DNA of 64,000 nt from positions 87,001-151,000 of the forward strand of contig PHBD01000001.1 in assembly GCA_002841865.1 (NCBI GenBank), written 5' to 3'. A model generated the notes under the pieces. The model made no database searches. It had not been told where the DNA came from and saw only the letters and a program-made list of their open reading frames with translations. Of this stretch, positions 26,038 through 34,532 are shown piece by piece (within the stretch, counting starts at the first letter, position 1; each line of letters opens with the position of its first letter). The translations under genes were made by a program, and so were the position numbers. The stretch comes from Deltaproteobacteria bacterium HGW-Deltaproteobacteria-19 (lineage in GTDB: Bacteria > Desulfobacterota > Syntrophia > Syntrophales > PHBD01).

Positions 26038-27224
26038 AGAAGCAGGCTCTTGAACAGAACACCGGTGACGCCGCAAAGACCGGTCGGCCGCTGATGGAGG
26101 AGATCCGCCGACTCAAGCGGAAGGTTGCCCGCCTGGAAAAAGCGGAAATGGAGCGCGGCAGGGCGGAGGCGGCACGGCGGGAGAGTGAGGAAAAATACCG
26201 GACCCTCATCGAGTCGACAGGGGACCTGATTTTCATCGTCAACGAAAAAGGGATCTACACCTACGTCAACCCGCAGTTCGAGCGTGCAACGGGCTATTCC
26301 GTCCGGGATCTCATCGGCCAGCCGTTCACGTTTCTCGTTGCTCCGGAGCACATCGAAAGTACGATCCGCCGCTTCAGGAAAGGCATCCGGGGAGAATATA
26401 CGCTCCCCTACGATGCGCACCTCGTCCACCGGAACGGGGAGAAGATCCCCGTCGAATTCCTGGTCACGACCCAGTATGACGCGACGGGCCGGGCCGTGGG
26501 GCGATTCGGCATCGGGCGCGACATCACCGAGCGAAAGCGAGCCGAGGAGATCCTGCGGCAGCAGAGCCGGCAGCTCCGGATTCTCTCCGCGAGGCTCACG
26601 GAGGCGGAGGAGTCGGAGCGGAAGCGGATCGCCCGGGAGCTGCACGACCAGGTGGGGCAGAACCTGACGGTGGTGGGAATCAACCTGAGCATTGTGAGAT
26701 CGAAGCTTCCGGCGGAAGAGATGAAAATGCTCCGCGCCCGGCTGGAAGACTCGATGGTCCTGGTCGAGGAGATCACCGAATTCACCCGAGGTCTGATGAG
26801 CGATCTCCGGCCGCCGGACATGGACATCCTGGGACTGGTCGCATCCATCGGCTGGTTTGCGGAGCGTTTCTCGATGCGGACCGGTGTGGACGTCGTTGTG
26901 GAGGGAGAGGAAATCCAGCCCCGGCCCAACCCGGACGTGGAGAACAACGTGTTCCGGATCGCCCAGGAAGTCCTGAACAACGTTGCCAAACACGCCCGGG
27001 CGAGACGTGTCGGGATCCGGATCGAGGCCTGCGACGCCATTCTCCGGGTCGTCATCACCGACGACGGCATCGGGTTCGATCCGTCCCGGGTGCGAAGAAT
27101 GGAAGAGCAGGGCGGCTGGGGAATCATGACCATGACCGAGCGCGCCGAGTCGATCGGCGGACGTTTCGTCCTCGAATCGGAGCCCGGCAAGGGAACGTGC
27201 GTGACCTTGGAGGTTCCGCTGTGA
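26034..27224 (+). CDS. cytoplasmic PAS histidine kinase, NarL-partner type
   Basis: 396 residues with no membrane segment. Coiled coil 20-50, PAS domain about 52-168 (ending ITERKRAEE), HisKA_3 dimerisation helix with H204 in ERKRIARELHDQVGQ, and a compact ATPase domain with NVFRIAQEVLNNVAKHA, DDGIGFDP and GGWGIMTMTERAESIGG. This is a NarX/DegS-class kinase, complete. Its ATG overlaps the stop of the Mo-storage-like gene, and its own stop overlaps the GTG of the response regulator, so all three are translationally coupled. The PAS domain would sense a cytoplasmic signal; Mo/W state is a guess from context only. Confidence 0.88.
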   Translation: MKKQALEQNTGDAAKTGRPLMEEIRRLKRKVARLEKAEMERGRAEAARRESEEKYRTLIESTGDLIFIVNEKGIYTYVNPQFERATGYSVRDLIGQPFTFLVAPEHIESTIRRFRKGIRGEYTLPYDAHLVHRNGEKIPVEFLVTTQYDATGRAVGRFGIGRDITERKRAEEILRQQSRQLRILSARLTEAEESERKRIARELHDQVGQNLTVVGINLSIVRSKLPAEEMKMLRARLEDSMVLVEEITEFTRGLMSDLRPPDMDILGLVASIGWFAERFSMRTGVDVVVEGEEIQPRPNPDVENNVFRIAQEVLNNVAKHARARRVGIRIEACDAILRVVITDDGIGFDPSRVRRMEEQGGWGIMTMTERAESIGGRFVLESEPGKGTCVTLEVPL

Positions 27225-27865
27225 CGATTACGGTTTTGCTGGCCGACGATCACACGATCGTCCGCGACGGTCTCAAGTACCTTCTGGAAGCCGACGGCGA
27301 CATCAAGGTCATCGGCGAGGCCGCCAACGGCCGGGATGCGGTCCGGGCCGTCCGCAAACTGCAGCCCGATGTCGTGATCATGGACATTCTCATGGCGGAC
27401 CTGAACGGCATCGAGGCGACGGAGGAGATCTGCCGGGAATCGCCGCAGACGCGGGTCGTGATCCTCTCGATGCAGTCCTCGTCGGAGTCCATCCTGCGGG
27501 CCCTCCGGGCAGGAGCCAGGGGATACCTCTTCAAGGAGTCCGCCGGCCGGGAACTGATCCAGGCCATCCATGCCGTCTGCGCCGGGCATCGCTACCTGAG
27601 CGCCAAGGTCTCCGATCAGGTCGTAGGCGCGTACCTGAAGGAGGAAGGGTTCAAAGATCCCCTGGCCGTGCTCAGCAATCGGGAGCGGGAGGTCCTGCAA
27701 CTGGTGGTGGAGGGCAGGACCAGCGCCCAGATCGCCGGAACCCTCTTTCTCTCGGTGAAAACCATCGAGACCTATCGAAGCCGCCTGATGCAGAAGCTGG
27801 GCATCCGCGACATCCCCGGCCTCATCAAGTTTGCCATCCAGCAGGGAGTCACCTCCCTGGAATAA
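27221..27865 (+). CDS. NarL/FixJ-family response regulator
   Basis: 214 residues from a GTG overlapping the kinase stop (GTGA), with GGAGG eight bases upstream; the ATG eight codons earlier has no ribosome site. The receiver domain has DDH (9-11), D55 in VVIMDILMADLNG and Lys in LFKESAGR. The LuxR-type helix-turn-helix (about 145-205) reads LSNREREVLQLVVEGRTSAQIAGTLFLS and KTIETYRSRLMQKLGI. It is the DNA-binding output of the preceding kinase. Targets are unknown. Confidence 0.9.
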   Translation: MTITVLLADDHTIVRDGLKYLLEADGDIKVIGEAANGRDAVRAVRKLQPDVVIMDILMADLNGIEATEEICRESPQTRVVILSMQSSSESILRALRAGARGYLFKESAGRELIQAIHAVCAGHRYLSAKVSDQVVGAYLKEEGFKDPLAVLSNREREVLQLVVEGRTSAQIAGTLFLSVKTIETYRSRLMQKLGIRDIPGLIKFAIQQGVTSLE

Positions 27866-28035
27866 CCCCTCCAGCGTTTTTCCTGTTTCCCCCTCACGGA
27901 TTGTCAAGGTTACCCGACAGACAGGGTGACGATTCCGGAGTATCTGGTCATGGATTCCAATCCTGCGCTTTGCAGCCATGCGGAAGCCGTGCCGGCACGG
28001 CAGGCGCGGGAGCAACCAGCCACAGGAGGAAAGCC

Positions 28036-28500
28036 ATGTCGAAAGAATACGAGTACCTGGACGACTATGTCCTGGGCGAGAAGATGGTCTCGCCCGCCAG
28101 GACCGTGACGGAGGCGGACATCATCACCTTTGCCGGCCTCACCGGAGACTGGCACCCGCTGCACACGGATGTGGAATACGCCGCCGGAACGCCCTTCAAG
28201 GGCCGGATCGCCCACGGCATGCTGACGCTCTCGATCGGGATGGCCCTGCCGTTCCGCCTGGGACCCTACTCGAGCTACCTGCCGAAGTCGTTCATTGCTT
28301 TTTACGGGATGGAAGAGGTGCGATTCACGGCGCCCACGCGGATCGGCGACACCATCCACTGCGAGGTGGAGGTCGTCGGGATCACGCACAAGGGAAACGA
28401 AAAGGGAATCCTCACCATCCAGAACCGGATCAAGAACCAACATGGGGAAACGGTGGTTTCGTTCGTGATGAAACTCTTCTGCGGGAAGAGACCGCACTGA
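28036..28500 (+). CDS. MaoC-like acyl-CoA dehydratase
   Basis: 154 residues, single hot-dog domain. The (R)-hydratase active-site block is present as GDWHPLHTDVEYA (Asp and His), followed by GRIAHGMLTLSIGMA. AGGAGGA lies before the ATG; longer in-frame extensions lack support. Family members hydrate (R)-3-hydroxyacyl-CoA or related thioesters in the cytoplasm. It precedes the carboxyltransferase gene by 66 bases in the same direction, so they may act on the same acyl-CoA. Confidence 0.87.
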   Translation: MSKEYEYLDDYVLGEKMVSPARTVTEADIITFAGLTGDWHPLHTDVEYAAGTPFKGRIAHGMLTLSIGMALPFRLGPYSSYLPKSFIAFYGMEEVRFTAPTRIGDTIHCEVEVVGITHKGNEKGILTIQNRIKNQHGETVVSFVMKLFCGKRPH

Positions 28501-28566
28501 CCGTTACGGATGGAATGGAAAGAGCCGGCCGCCGTTGTGCGGCCAATGACGGAAAGGAGAGCGAAG

Positions 28567-30210
28567 ATGGCTGAGCAACCGGACAAGAAACTGTCCAGGG
28601 CGCAGAAGAAGGAGGCGGAGCACGAGGAGAACCGGCTGTACTGGATGGAAGAGGAGAAGAAGATACACGCCCTCTGGGAGAAGGCCTACAACCCCGGCGG
28701 CGACGTCCAGAACCAGCGCCTGGCCAAGCAGGGGAAAAAGCCCCCGCGCCAGCTCATCCGCCAACTCATCGACCCGGGAACCGAGTTCTTCGAGCTCTCC
28801 CGGGGCGCCGGATTCGGGATCGGCTACGAGGGCGTCGAGGACGTCCCATCCGCCGGCCTCGTGACGGGGATCGGCAAGATCCACGGCAACTGGGTCATGA
28901 TCCTTGCCAACGACAGCCGGGTCACCGCCGGGGCCTACTATCCCATCAGCTGCAAGAAACACCTCCGAGCCCAGGAGATCGCCGAGCGGTGCGGGCTCAA
29001 CTTCGTCTACATCGCCGACTCGGCGGGTGCCTACCTGCCCCTGCAGGACCGCATCTTCCCCGGCCGGAACCAGTTCGGCCACTTCTTCTACAATATGTGC
29101 CGCATGTCGGCGAAGGGACTCAAACAGTATACGCTCAGCACCGGCGGGAACACCGCCGGCGGTGCCTATATCGTCTACCTCGCCTGCGAATCCATCATGA
29201 TCGACGGCATGTCCTACTCCTTCCTTGGCGGCCCGCCCATGGTGAAGTCGGCCATCGGCGAGACCGTCTCCATGGAGGACCTGGGGGGCGCCAAGGTCCA
29301 CACACACATCTCCGGAGGGGCGGACCACTTCGTGAAGTCCCAGGACGAGGGCATCGAAAAGCTCCGGGAACTTTTGGCATTCGACCCGCAGCAGACCCTG
29401 TACGCCGACCGGCGCAGGCCCGCCGACCCGAAGGTTCCCGCCGACCACCTCTACAGGGTCCTGCCGAAGGAGACAAATAAAGGAATCAACGTGCGGGAGG
29501 TCATCGCCGCCATCGCCGACGACAGCTGGTTCAGCGAGTACAAGCGGCAATACAACATCGGACGCGGGGACAACATCGTCTGCGGAAAGATCTTCCTGAA
29601 GGGCCTGCCCGTGGGTGTCATCGCCAGCAACAACAACGGCGTCATCTTCGTGGACTCCGCCCGCAAGGCCATCGAGTGGGTGATCCGGTGCTGCACCATG
29701 AAGATCCCCCTCCTCTACATCCAGAATTCCCCCGGCTACATGGTGGGCACGGCGGAGGAGTACGCCGGCATCGGGAAGTACGGTTCCGGCATGGTCCGGG
29801 CCTGCGCCTGTGCGGAAGTGCCCCGGATCCAGTGGATCATCGGGCCGGACCACGGGGCCGCGAACTTCGGCATGTCCGGACGCACCTTCGATCCGCTCTT
29901 CATCTTCGCTACCATGCGGTCGCGGACCTCGGTCATGTCGGGAGACACGGCAGGCTTCATCCTCACCAGCCTGGAACGCGTCAACCGGAAGAAGCGGGGC
30001 GAGGAGATGGATGAAGACGCGGCGGCGAAGTTCCGGCAGATGATGATCGACAAGTACAATCGGGAGGCGCACCCCTTCTACATGGAATCGCGGCTTTTCA
30101 ACGACGGAACGCTGCCCCTCGGCCAGTGCCGGGACGCCCTGGCGCTGGGGTTCGAGGTGGCGCTCTTGCAGCCGATTCGGGAGTCGAATTTTGGCAACTT
30201 CAAATTCTGA
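28567..30210 (+). CDS. acyl-CoA carboxylase carboxyltransferase (beta) subunit
   Basis: 547 residues from the ATG with AAAGGAGA upstream. The N-half has the carboxyltransferase block LVTGIGKIHGNWVMILANDS and ADSAGAYLPLQ; the C-half has KGLPVGVIASNNNGVI, IPLLYIQNSPGYMVG and the acyl-CoA site near GGNTAGGAYIVYLA. It belongs with propionyl-, methylcrotonyl-, geranyl-CoA carboxylase beta subunits and glutaconyl-CoA decarboxylase alpha subunits. The substrate cannot be fixed from sequence. No biotin carrier or biotin carboxylase gene is adjacent, so those subunits must be elsewhere. Grouping with MaoC and an HMG-CoA-lyase-like enzyme suggests a branched or dicarboxylic acyl-CoA route. Confidence 0.88.
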   Translation: MAEQPDKKLSRAQKKEAEHEENRLYWMEEEKKIHALWEKAYNPGGDVQNQRLAKQGKKPPRQLIRQLIDPGTEFFELSRGAGFGIGYEGVEDVPSAGLVTGIGKIHGNWVMILANDSRVTAGAYYPISCKKHLRAQEIAERCGLNFVYIADSAGAYLPLQDRIFPGRNQFGHFFYNMCRMSAKGLKQYTLSTGGNTAGGAYIVYLACESIMIDGMSYSFLGGPPMVKSAIGETVSMEDLGGAKVHTHISGGADHFVKSQDEGIEKLRELLAFDPQQTLYADRRRPADPKVPADHLYRVLPKETNKGINVREVIAAIADDSWFSEYKRQYNIGRGDNIVCGKIFLKGLPVGVIASNNNGVIFVDSARKAIEWVIRCCTMKIPLLYIQNSPGYMVGTAEEYAGIGKYGSGMVRACACAEVPRIQWIIGPDHGAANFGMSGRTFDPLFIFATMRSRTSVMSGDTAGFILTSLERVNRKKRGEEMDEDAAAKFRQMMIDKYNREAHPFYMESRLFNDGTLPLGQCRDALALGFEVALLQPIRESNFGNFKF

Positions 30211-30528
30211 GGAGGCAACCTCGGAAAAAACCCGGATGCTTCTTTGCGCTTCGTCCTTCGTCGTTGCGACGTATTGAGAGGCCGCGCCCGGCTAATGTCC
30301 GTTCGCCTGGGGCGCGGGGGCTGTCACGGGGGCTTCCGCCGTCGCGGCCTTTTTTTCCGCGATCCCTCGTCGACGGTCAGGAAGGCTGGAGGAATGGAAA
30401 AAAAGTCCCAATTGCTCCTCTGGAAACCCCCGGCCGCGCCCCCGCGAATGTCGGGGAGAGGCTTCCCGGGCGCAATCCGGAATGGATTCAAGTCTTTCCT
30501 TTTCCAGGTAACAGAGAGGAGATGACCC
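30211..30528. other. 318-base intergenic region
   Basis: This separates the carboxyltransferase and lyase genes. It contains the possible terminator described separately and GAGAGGAGA just before the lyase ATG. No recognisable protein was found in any frame. Confidence 0.5.
30280..30356 (+). terminator. possible terminator after the carboxyltransferase gene
   Basis: GGCCGCG (30280-30286) pairs with CGCGGCC (30343-30349), directly followed by seven T. The loop is long (56 bases) but can fold internally. Plausible rather than certain. Confidence 0.4.
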
Positions 30529-31725
30529 ATGACTGAATATGACTACTGGAAGATATTTCCCCGCATGCCCCGGAAGGTCATGATTGGTGACATCACGATC
30601 CGCGACGGCTTTCAGCACGAGGAAAAGTTTCTCTCCACGGCCGCCAAGATCTTCTACGGTGAAGAGATCATCCTGGCGGGCTGCCGGGAGCTGGAGGTCA
30701 CCAACCTTGGAAATCCCGCAGCCATTCCCCAGTTCCGGGACGCCGAGGAGGTCCTGGCCCACTTCCGGAGCGATCGCTTCCGGAAGCGCTGCACCCGGCA
30801 GAGCATCCCTTACGAAGAGCTGGTCTTCAGCGCCGTAACGATCCGCGAGAACGCGGTGGACCGGGCCATCGAGCTGAAGAAGCGGGGCATCGGCCCGGAC
30901 CGTGTCCTGATGATGGTCTCTACGGATCCCGAGCACCACTTCGCGAACTCCGGCACAACCCTGTCCCAGTACTGGCGGGAGGCGGAGCGGTGCATCCGGA
31001 AGTGCCGCGACGTGGGCATCAAGATGTGCGGCGTCGTGAGCACCATCTGGGGAAGCCCCATCAGCGGCGCCACGAGGCTGGAAGACGCTGTGGAATTCAC
31101 GAAGCGCTGGTTCTCCATCGGCGCCAACGACATCGAGCACGCGGACCACGACGGCTCCGCCTCGGCGGCGGAGGTCTACCGGTACTTTTCCATGGTCATG
31201 GACGCCATGCCGGACCCGGAAGCCCACCTCTGCCATCTCCACGAGACGAAGCGGGTCGCTTCCTCCTCCATCCTCGCGGCACTCCATGCCGGGATCGCCC
31301 GGTTCGAAGGGACGCTGGGAGGCCTGGGAGGGCAGCCGGCCAACTTCCTCGACGACTGCCCCGTCCGGGGTACCGGGGAATACTACTACAAGGACCACCG
31401 TTACGTGGGCCTCATCACGATGGAGGACCTGCTCGTCCAGATCGACGAACTGGGAATCGAGCACGGCTACGACGTGGACCGTGTTCTGTGGCTGGGCAAC
31501 AAGATGGAGAAAACCATCGGCCGCCGCCTCCGATCGGAGGCCATCTACAACGGGAGGACGGAGAAGGGAGGGAATCCCCAGTTCCGCCGGCTCGGCCTTG
31601 GGAAGCTGATCGAGAAAGCAGGGGAGAAGCCGGGGCAGTTGGTCCCGTCCGAGTGGCCGCCACAGGCCGTCCTGCCGGAGAAATGGGGACCCGGGGCATG
31701 GGAGGTCCCGCCTATTTCCGGATGA
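30529..31725 (+). CDS. HMG-CoA lyase-like (DRE-TIM metallolyase) enzyme
   Basis: 398 residues. The DRE-TIM signature is present as GDITIRDGFQHEEK (metal Asp, catalytic Arg), with the metal-binding His pair in LCHLHETKR and a GTLGGLGGQPANF glycine-rich loop containing the family C-terminal sheet. Members cleave or form C-C bonds next to a thioester: HMG-CoA lyase, homocitrate and citramalate synthases. The C-terminal 100 residues do not look like the LeuA regulatory domain, which favours a lyase or aldolase. AGAGAGGAGA precedes the ATG. It is convergent with the ABC transporter operon; the two genes overlap by 14 bases at their 3' ends. Confidence 0.82.
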   Translation: MTEYDYWKIFPRMPRKVMIGDITIRDGFQHEEKFLSTAAKIFYGEEIILAGCRELEVTNLGNPAAIPQFRDAEEVLAHFRSDRFRKRCTRQSIPYEELVFSAVTIRENAVDRAIELKKRGIGPDRVLMMVSTDPEHHFANSGTTLSQYWREAERCIRKCRDVGIKMCGVVSTIWGSPISGATRLEDAVEFTKRWFSIGANDIEHADHDGSASAAEVYRYFSMVMDAMPDPEAHLCHLHETKRVASSSILAALHAGIARFEGTLGGLGGQPANFLDDCPVRGTGEYYYKDHRYVGLITMEDLLVQIDELGIEHGYDVDRVLWLGNKMEKTIGRRLRSEAIYNGRTEKGGNPQFRRLGLGKLIEKAGEKPGQLVPSEWPPQAVLPEKWGPGAWEVPPISG

Positions 31726-32803
31726 GATGGACCGCCGTGGCTTTGAAAGAGGAGCAGACCGCACTTCCTTCCGCGAGCGTGAGGTTCTCCACGGAAGATG
31801 CCGTCACGTAGGCCGTAAGCGGAAAGCCGCAGTCGATGTTTACCTTGTAAAAAAGTCCCATGGGGATCACCTTCACGATCCGGCCGGGAAGGACGTTCCG
31901 GGCGCTGGCCGACTCCGTCGGACTTCCCGTTGAAAGCGTGACCAGTTCGGGCCGGATGCAGCAAAGCACCGGATCTCCGACCTGGCCGACTCCGACCGAT
32001 TCGATTTTCCCACCCGGAACCTGAACGGTCACCGTACCCGCGCCCGACCCGACGATCTTCCCGCTCAGAACCGTTTCCACTCCGACGAACGAAGCCACGA
32101 ATTCATCCTGCGGCCGGTTCATGACGTCCCCGGGATCGCCGATCTGAACGATCCGGCCGTCCTTCATAATCGCCATCCGGCTGGATAGTCGAAGCGCTTC
32201 GACACGGTCGTGGGTGGCCATCACGGCTGTGGTTTTCGTCTCCCGGAGGATTCTCTGAAGATCTTCCATCAGGCCTTCCCGGGTGGGCGGATCGAGGGAG
32301 GAGAAAGGCTCGTCCAGAAAAATGACTTCCGGCCCCACGGCGAAGGCGCGGGCCAGGCTCGTCCTCTGGGCCTCACCGCCGGAGAGCTTCCGGGCATGGC
32401 GCCCCTTCAGGTTCCCGATGCCGAAGCGCTCCATGCATTCGCCGACGATCCGGCCGATGTTGCTGCGGTTTACGCCGTGAAGTCTCAGTCCGGAAGCCAC
32501 GTTGGACTCCACCGTTCCGTCGAATAGAAGCGGTTCCTGAAATACCATGGAGATCTTGCGCCGGTACCCCATCAGGCCGTTTCCCTCCATGACGGATGCT
32601 CCCCTGAACGACAGGGAGCCCCGATATCTGGGAAGCAGGCAGGCCAGCACCAGAAGGAGGGTCGATTTCCCGGCCCCGTTGGGACCGATGAGAGAGAGAA
32701 ACTCTCCGTCCAGGACTTCGAAGCCGGGGATGTCCAGAACCCGGACCCCTCCCCGCCGGACTTCGAGATCGCGAATCTCCAGAATGGAAACGGCGTTTAT
32801 CAT
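31712..32803 (-). CDS. tungstate/molybdate ABC transporter ATP-binding protein
   Basis: 363 residues. The ATPase domain (1-235) has Walker A GPNGAGKST, Q-loop FQEPLLF, signature LSGGEAQRTSLA, Walker B VIFLDEPFSSLD and the switch His in ATHDR. The C-terminal 110 residues form a TOBE/MOP-like oxyanion-binding region (about 275-360), as in ModC. It powers the permease encoded just upstream, with which it overlaps by four bases. Assignment as the W/Mo transporter ATPase comes from the TupA-type binding protein in the same operon. Confidence 0.88.
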   Translation of the reverse strand: MINAVSILEIRDLEVRRGGVRVLDIPGFEVLDGEFLSLIGPNGAGKSTLLLVLACLLPRYRGSLSFRGASVMEGNGLMGYRRKISMVFQEPLLFDGTVESNVASGLRLHGVNRSNIGRIVGECMERFGIGNLKGRHARKLSGGEAQRTSLARAFAVGPEVIFLDEPFSSLDPPTREGLMEDLQRILRETKTTAVMATHDRVEALRLSSRMAIMKDGRIVQIGDPGDVMNRPQDEFVASFVGVETVLSGKIVGSGAGTVTVQVPGGKIESVGVGQVGDPVLCCIRPELVTLSTGSPTESASARNVLPGRIVKVIPMGLFYKVNIDCGFPLTAYVTASSVENLTLAEGSAVCSSFKATAVHLIRK

Positions 32804-33498
32804 CGCGGCCTCTGCTGCTGCTGGATTGCTGTGAGCAGGGAGTTGATGGCGAAGGCCAGGAGAAGGAGAATGATCCCCAGCGCAATTGCGATGTCGAAGT
32901 TCCCCTTGCCCGTTTCCATGACCGTCGCCGTCGTCAGGACGCGCGTGTATCCTTTGATGTTGCCACCGACCATGATGGAGGCGCCGACCTCGGAGATGAC
33001 ACCGCCGAACCCCGCCATCACCGCCGCGAGCAGGGGGAGCTTTGCCTCCTTCATGAGCATCCAGACCATCTGGAGCCGGGTGGCGCCCAAGGCAAGGATC
33101 TGGAGGCGCAGGTTTCTCGGGAGGTGCTGAATGGCTGCCAGCGTAATGCCCATGACGATCGGTGTGGCGATGATCGCCTGGGCGAGAACAATGGCCGTTG
33201 GCGTGTAGAGGATCTCCATGAACCCCAAGGGGCCGTTCCGCCAGAGGAAGATGGAGACGAAGAGGCCCACGACGACGGGGGGGAGTCCCATGCCTGTATT
33301 GATGAGACTGATGACGAACCGCTTACCCGGGAACTCCGTCAGGGCAACGGTGGTGCCCACGGACATGCCGAAAATCAGGCTGATCCCCGTGGCCGCTCCG
33401 GATACCGCCAGGGAAAGCCAAGTGATGCCGAGAACTTCCGGATCGAGTGTGAAGAGCAGAGAGATTGCCTGTTTGATGCCCTCAAGAATCAGGTCCAA
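32800..33498 (-). CDS. tupB: tungstate/molybdate ABC transporter permease
   Basis: 232 residues, about five or six membrane helices. The inner-membrane permease loop is recognisable in LPRNLRLQILALGATRLQMVWMLMKEAKLPLLAAV, with VISEVGASIMVGGNIKGYTRVLTT, which is typical of TupB. It forms the channel for the oxyanion delivered by the binding proteins. The ATPase gene starts within its stop. A rho-independent hairpin lies upstream between it and the nearest binding protein gene, so its expression is probably lower than that of the binding proteins. Confidence 0.88.
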   Translation of the reverse strand: MDLILEGIKQAISLLFTLDPEVLGITWLSLAVSGAATGISLIFGMSVGTTVALTEFPGKRFVISLINTGMGLPPVVVGLFVSIFLWRNGPLGFMEILYTPTAIVLAQAIIATPIVMGITLAAIQHLPRNLRLQILALGATRLQMVWMLMKEAKLPLLAAVMAGFGGVISEVGASIMVGGNIKGYTRVLTTATVMETGKGNFDIAIALGIILLLLAFAINSLLTAIQQQQRPR

Positions 33499-33528
33499 AA
33501 TGTACCTTCCATCATTGACGGTTCACAG

Positions 33529-33570
33529 AAAAACCCGCCGCGACGAGATGTCGTGCATCGCCGCGACGGG
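33529..33570 (-). terminator. intra-operon terminator/attenuator
   Basis: On the - strand, CCCGTCGCGGCG pairs over 12 positions (two G-U) with CGTCGCGGCGGG, followed by five T (A-run at 33529-33533). It sits between the TupA-type gene and the permease gene and would reduce read-through into tupB and the ATPase gene. Confidence 0.75.
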
Positions 33571-33638
33571 CACGGCCTCAGTCCTGCCCTGATCGGGTTA
33601 AAAACAGGCCGGGGGATGGGCCGCCGAAGTCGAAACCG

Positions 33639-34511
33639 CTACTTGCCCAGGGACTCCTCCTTTTTTCCGGCGTCCGGGAAGAACAGGGGCGATCCGAATT
33701 TCTCCACACCGAACTTGCCGATGATCTTCTGGGTATCTTTGGAAAGAATAAAATCGGCGAAGGCCTTGGCGCCGTCTGCGTTGATCTTCTTGAACTTGGT
33801 CGGATTCACCGGGATTACCGAGTAGACGTTCAGCAGGATCGCGTCTCCCTGGTTGAGGATATCCATCCCCAGATTCTTCTTCAGGGCCAGGTACGTCCCA
33901 CGGTCCGCCAGGGTGTAGGCCTTTTTCTCGGCGGCAACGTTCAGGGTCTGTCCCATGCCGAGGCCCGTCTGCTGGTACCACTTTTCCTTCTCGGGATTGA
34001 TGCCGGCGGCTTTCCAGATACCCTTCTCCTTTGCGTGGGTCCCCGAGTTGTCACCCCTCGACATGAAAAGGGATTTCGAGAGGGCGATATTCTTGAAGGC
34101 GGCCGTTGCGCCCTTGGTCATTTTGATTGTTGCCGGATCCGCCGGGGGGCCGACGACGATGAAGTCGTTGTGCATGACCAGGGTCCGGGCGGTACCGTTC
34201 CCCTGGGCCATGAACGCCTTCTCCGCCGCAGGAGAGTGGACCAGGAGCACATCCGCTTCGCCCTTTGCGCCCATGGCCATGGCCTGGCCGGAGCCGACGG
34301 CGATGGTTTTCACGAAGTAGCCCGTCTTCTTCTCGAAGATGGGAATCAGGACGTCCAGAAGGCCCGAGTCCTGGGTACTGGTCGTGGTGGCCAGGATCAG
34401 GTTCTTCATTTTTCCCGGTGCCGCGGAGGCGTTTGCTGCCATTCCAACGGCCAGGACCAGCGTGAGGAACACGGCCAGCACGGCCGTCCGGACATAGGAT
34501 CGTTTCATCAT
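33639..34511 (-). CDS. tupA: tungstate-binding periplasmic protein (TupA type)
   Basis: 290 residues with a signal peptide (AVLAVFLTLVLAVGMAANASA). The oxyanion-binding segment LATTTSTQDSGLLDVLIP is the classic TupA signature, and SRGDNSGTHAKEKGIW is a second conserved block. It should bind tungstate, perhaps molybdate, in the periplasm and pass it to the permease. It lies 21 bases after a second, divergent binding protein gene. Its ATG has GGAGG upstream on the - strand. Followed by a terminator, so this gene is probably the most abundant product of the operon. Confidence 0.9.
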   Translation of the reverse strand: MMKRSYVRTAVLAVFLTLVLAVGMAANASAAPGKMKNLILATTTSTQDSGLLDVLIPIFEKKTGYFVKTIAVGSGQAMAMGAKGEADVLLVHSPAAEKAFMAQGNGTARTLVMHNDFIVVGPPADPATIKMTKGATAAFKNIALSKSLFMSRGDNSGTHAKEKGIWKAAGINPEKEKWYQQTGLGMGQTLNVAAEKKAYTLADRGTYLALKKNLGMDILNQGDAILLNVYSVIPVNPTKFKKINADGAKAFADFILSKDTQKIIGKFGVEKFGSPLFFPDAGKKEESLGK

Positions 34512-34532
34512 TGTTTTGACCTCCTTGATGGG

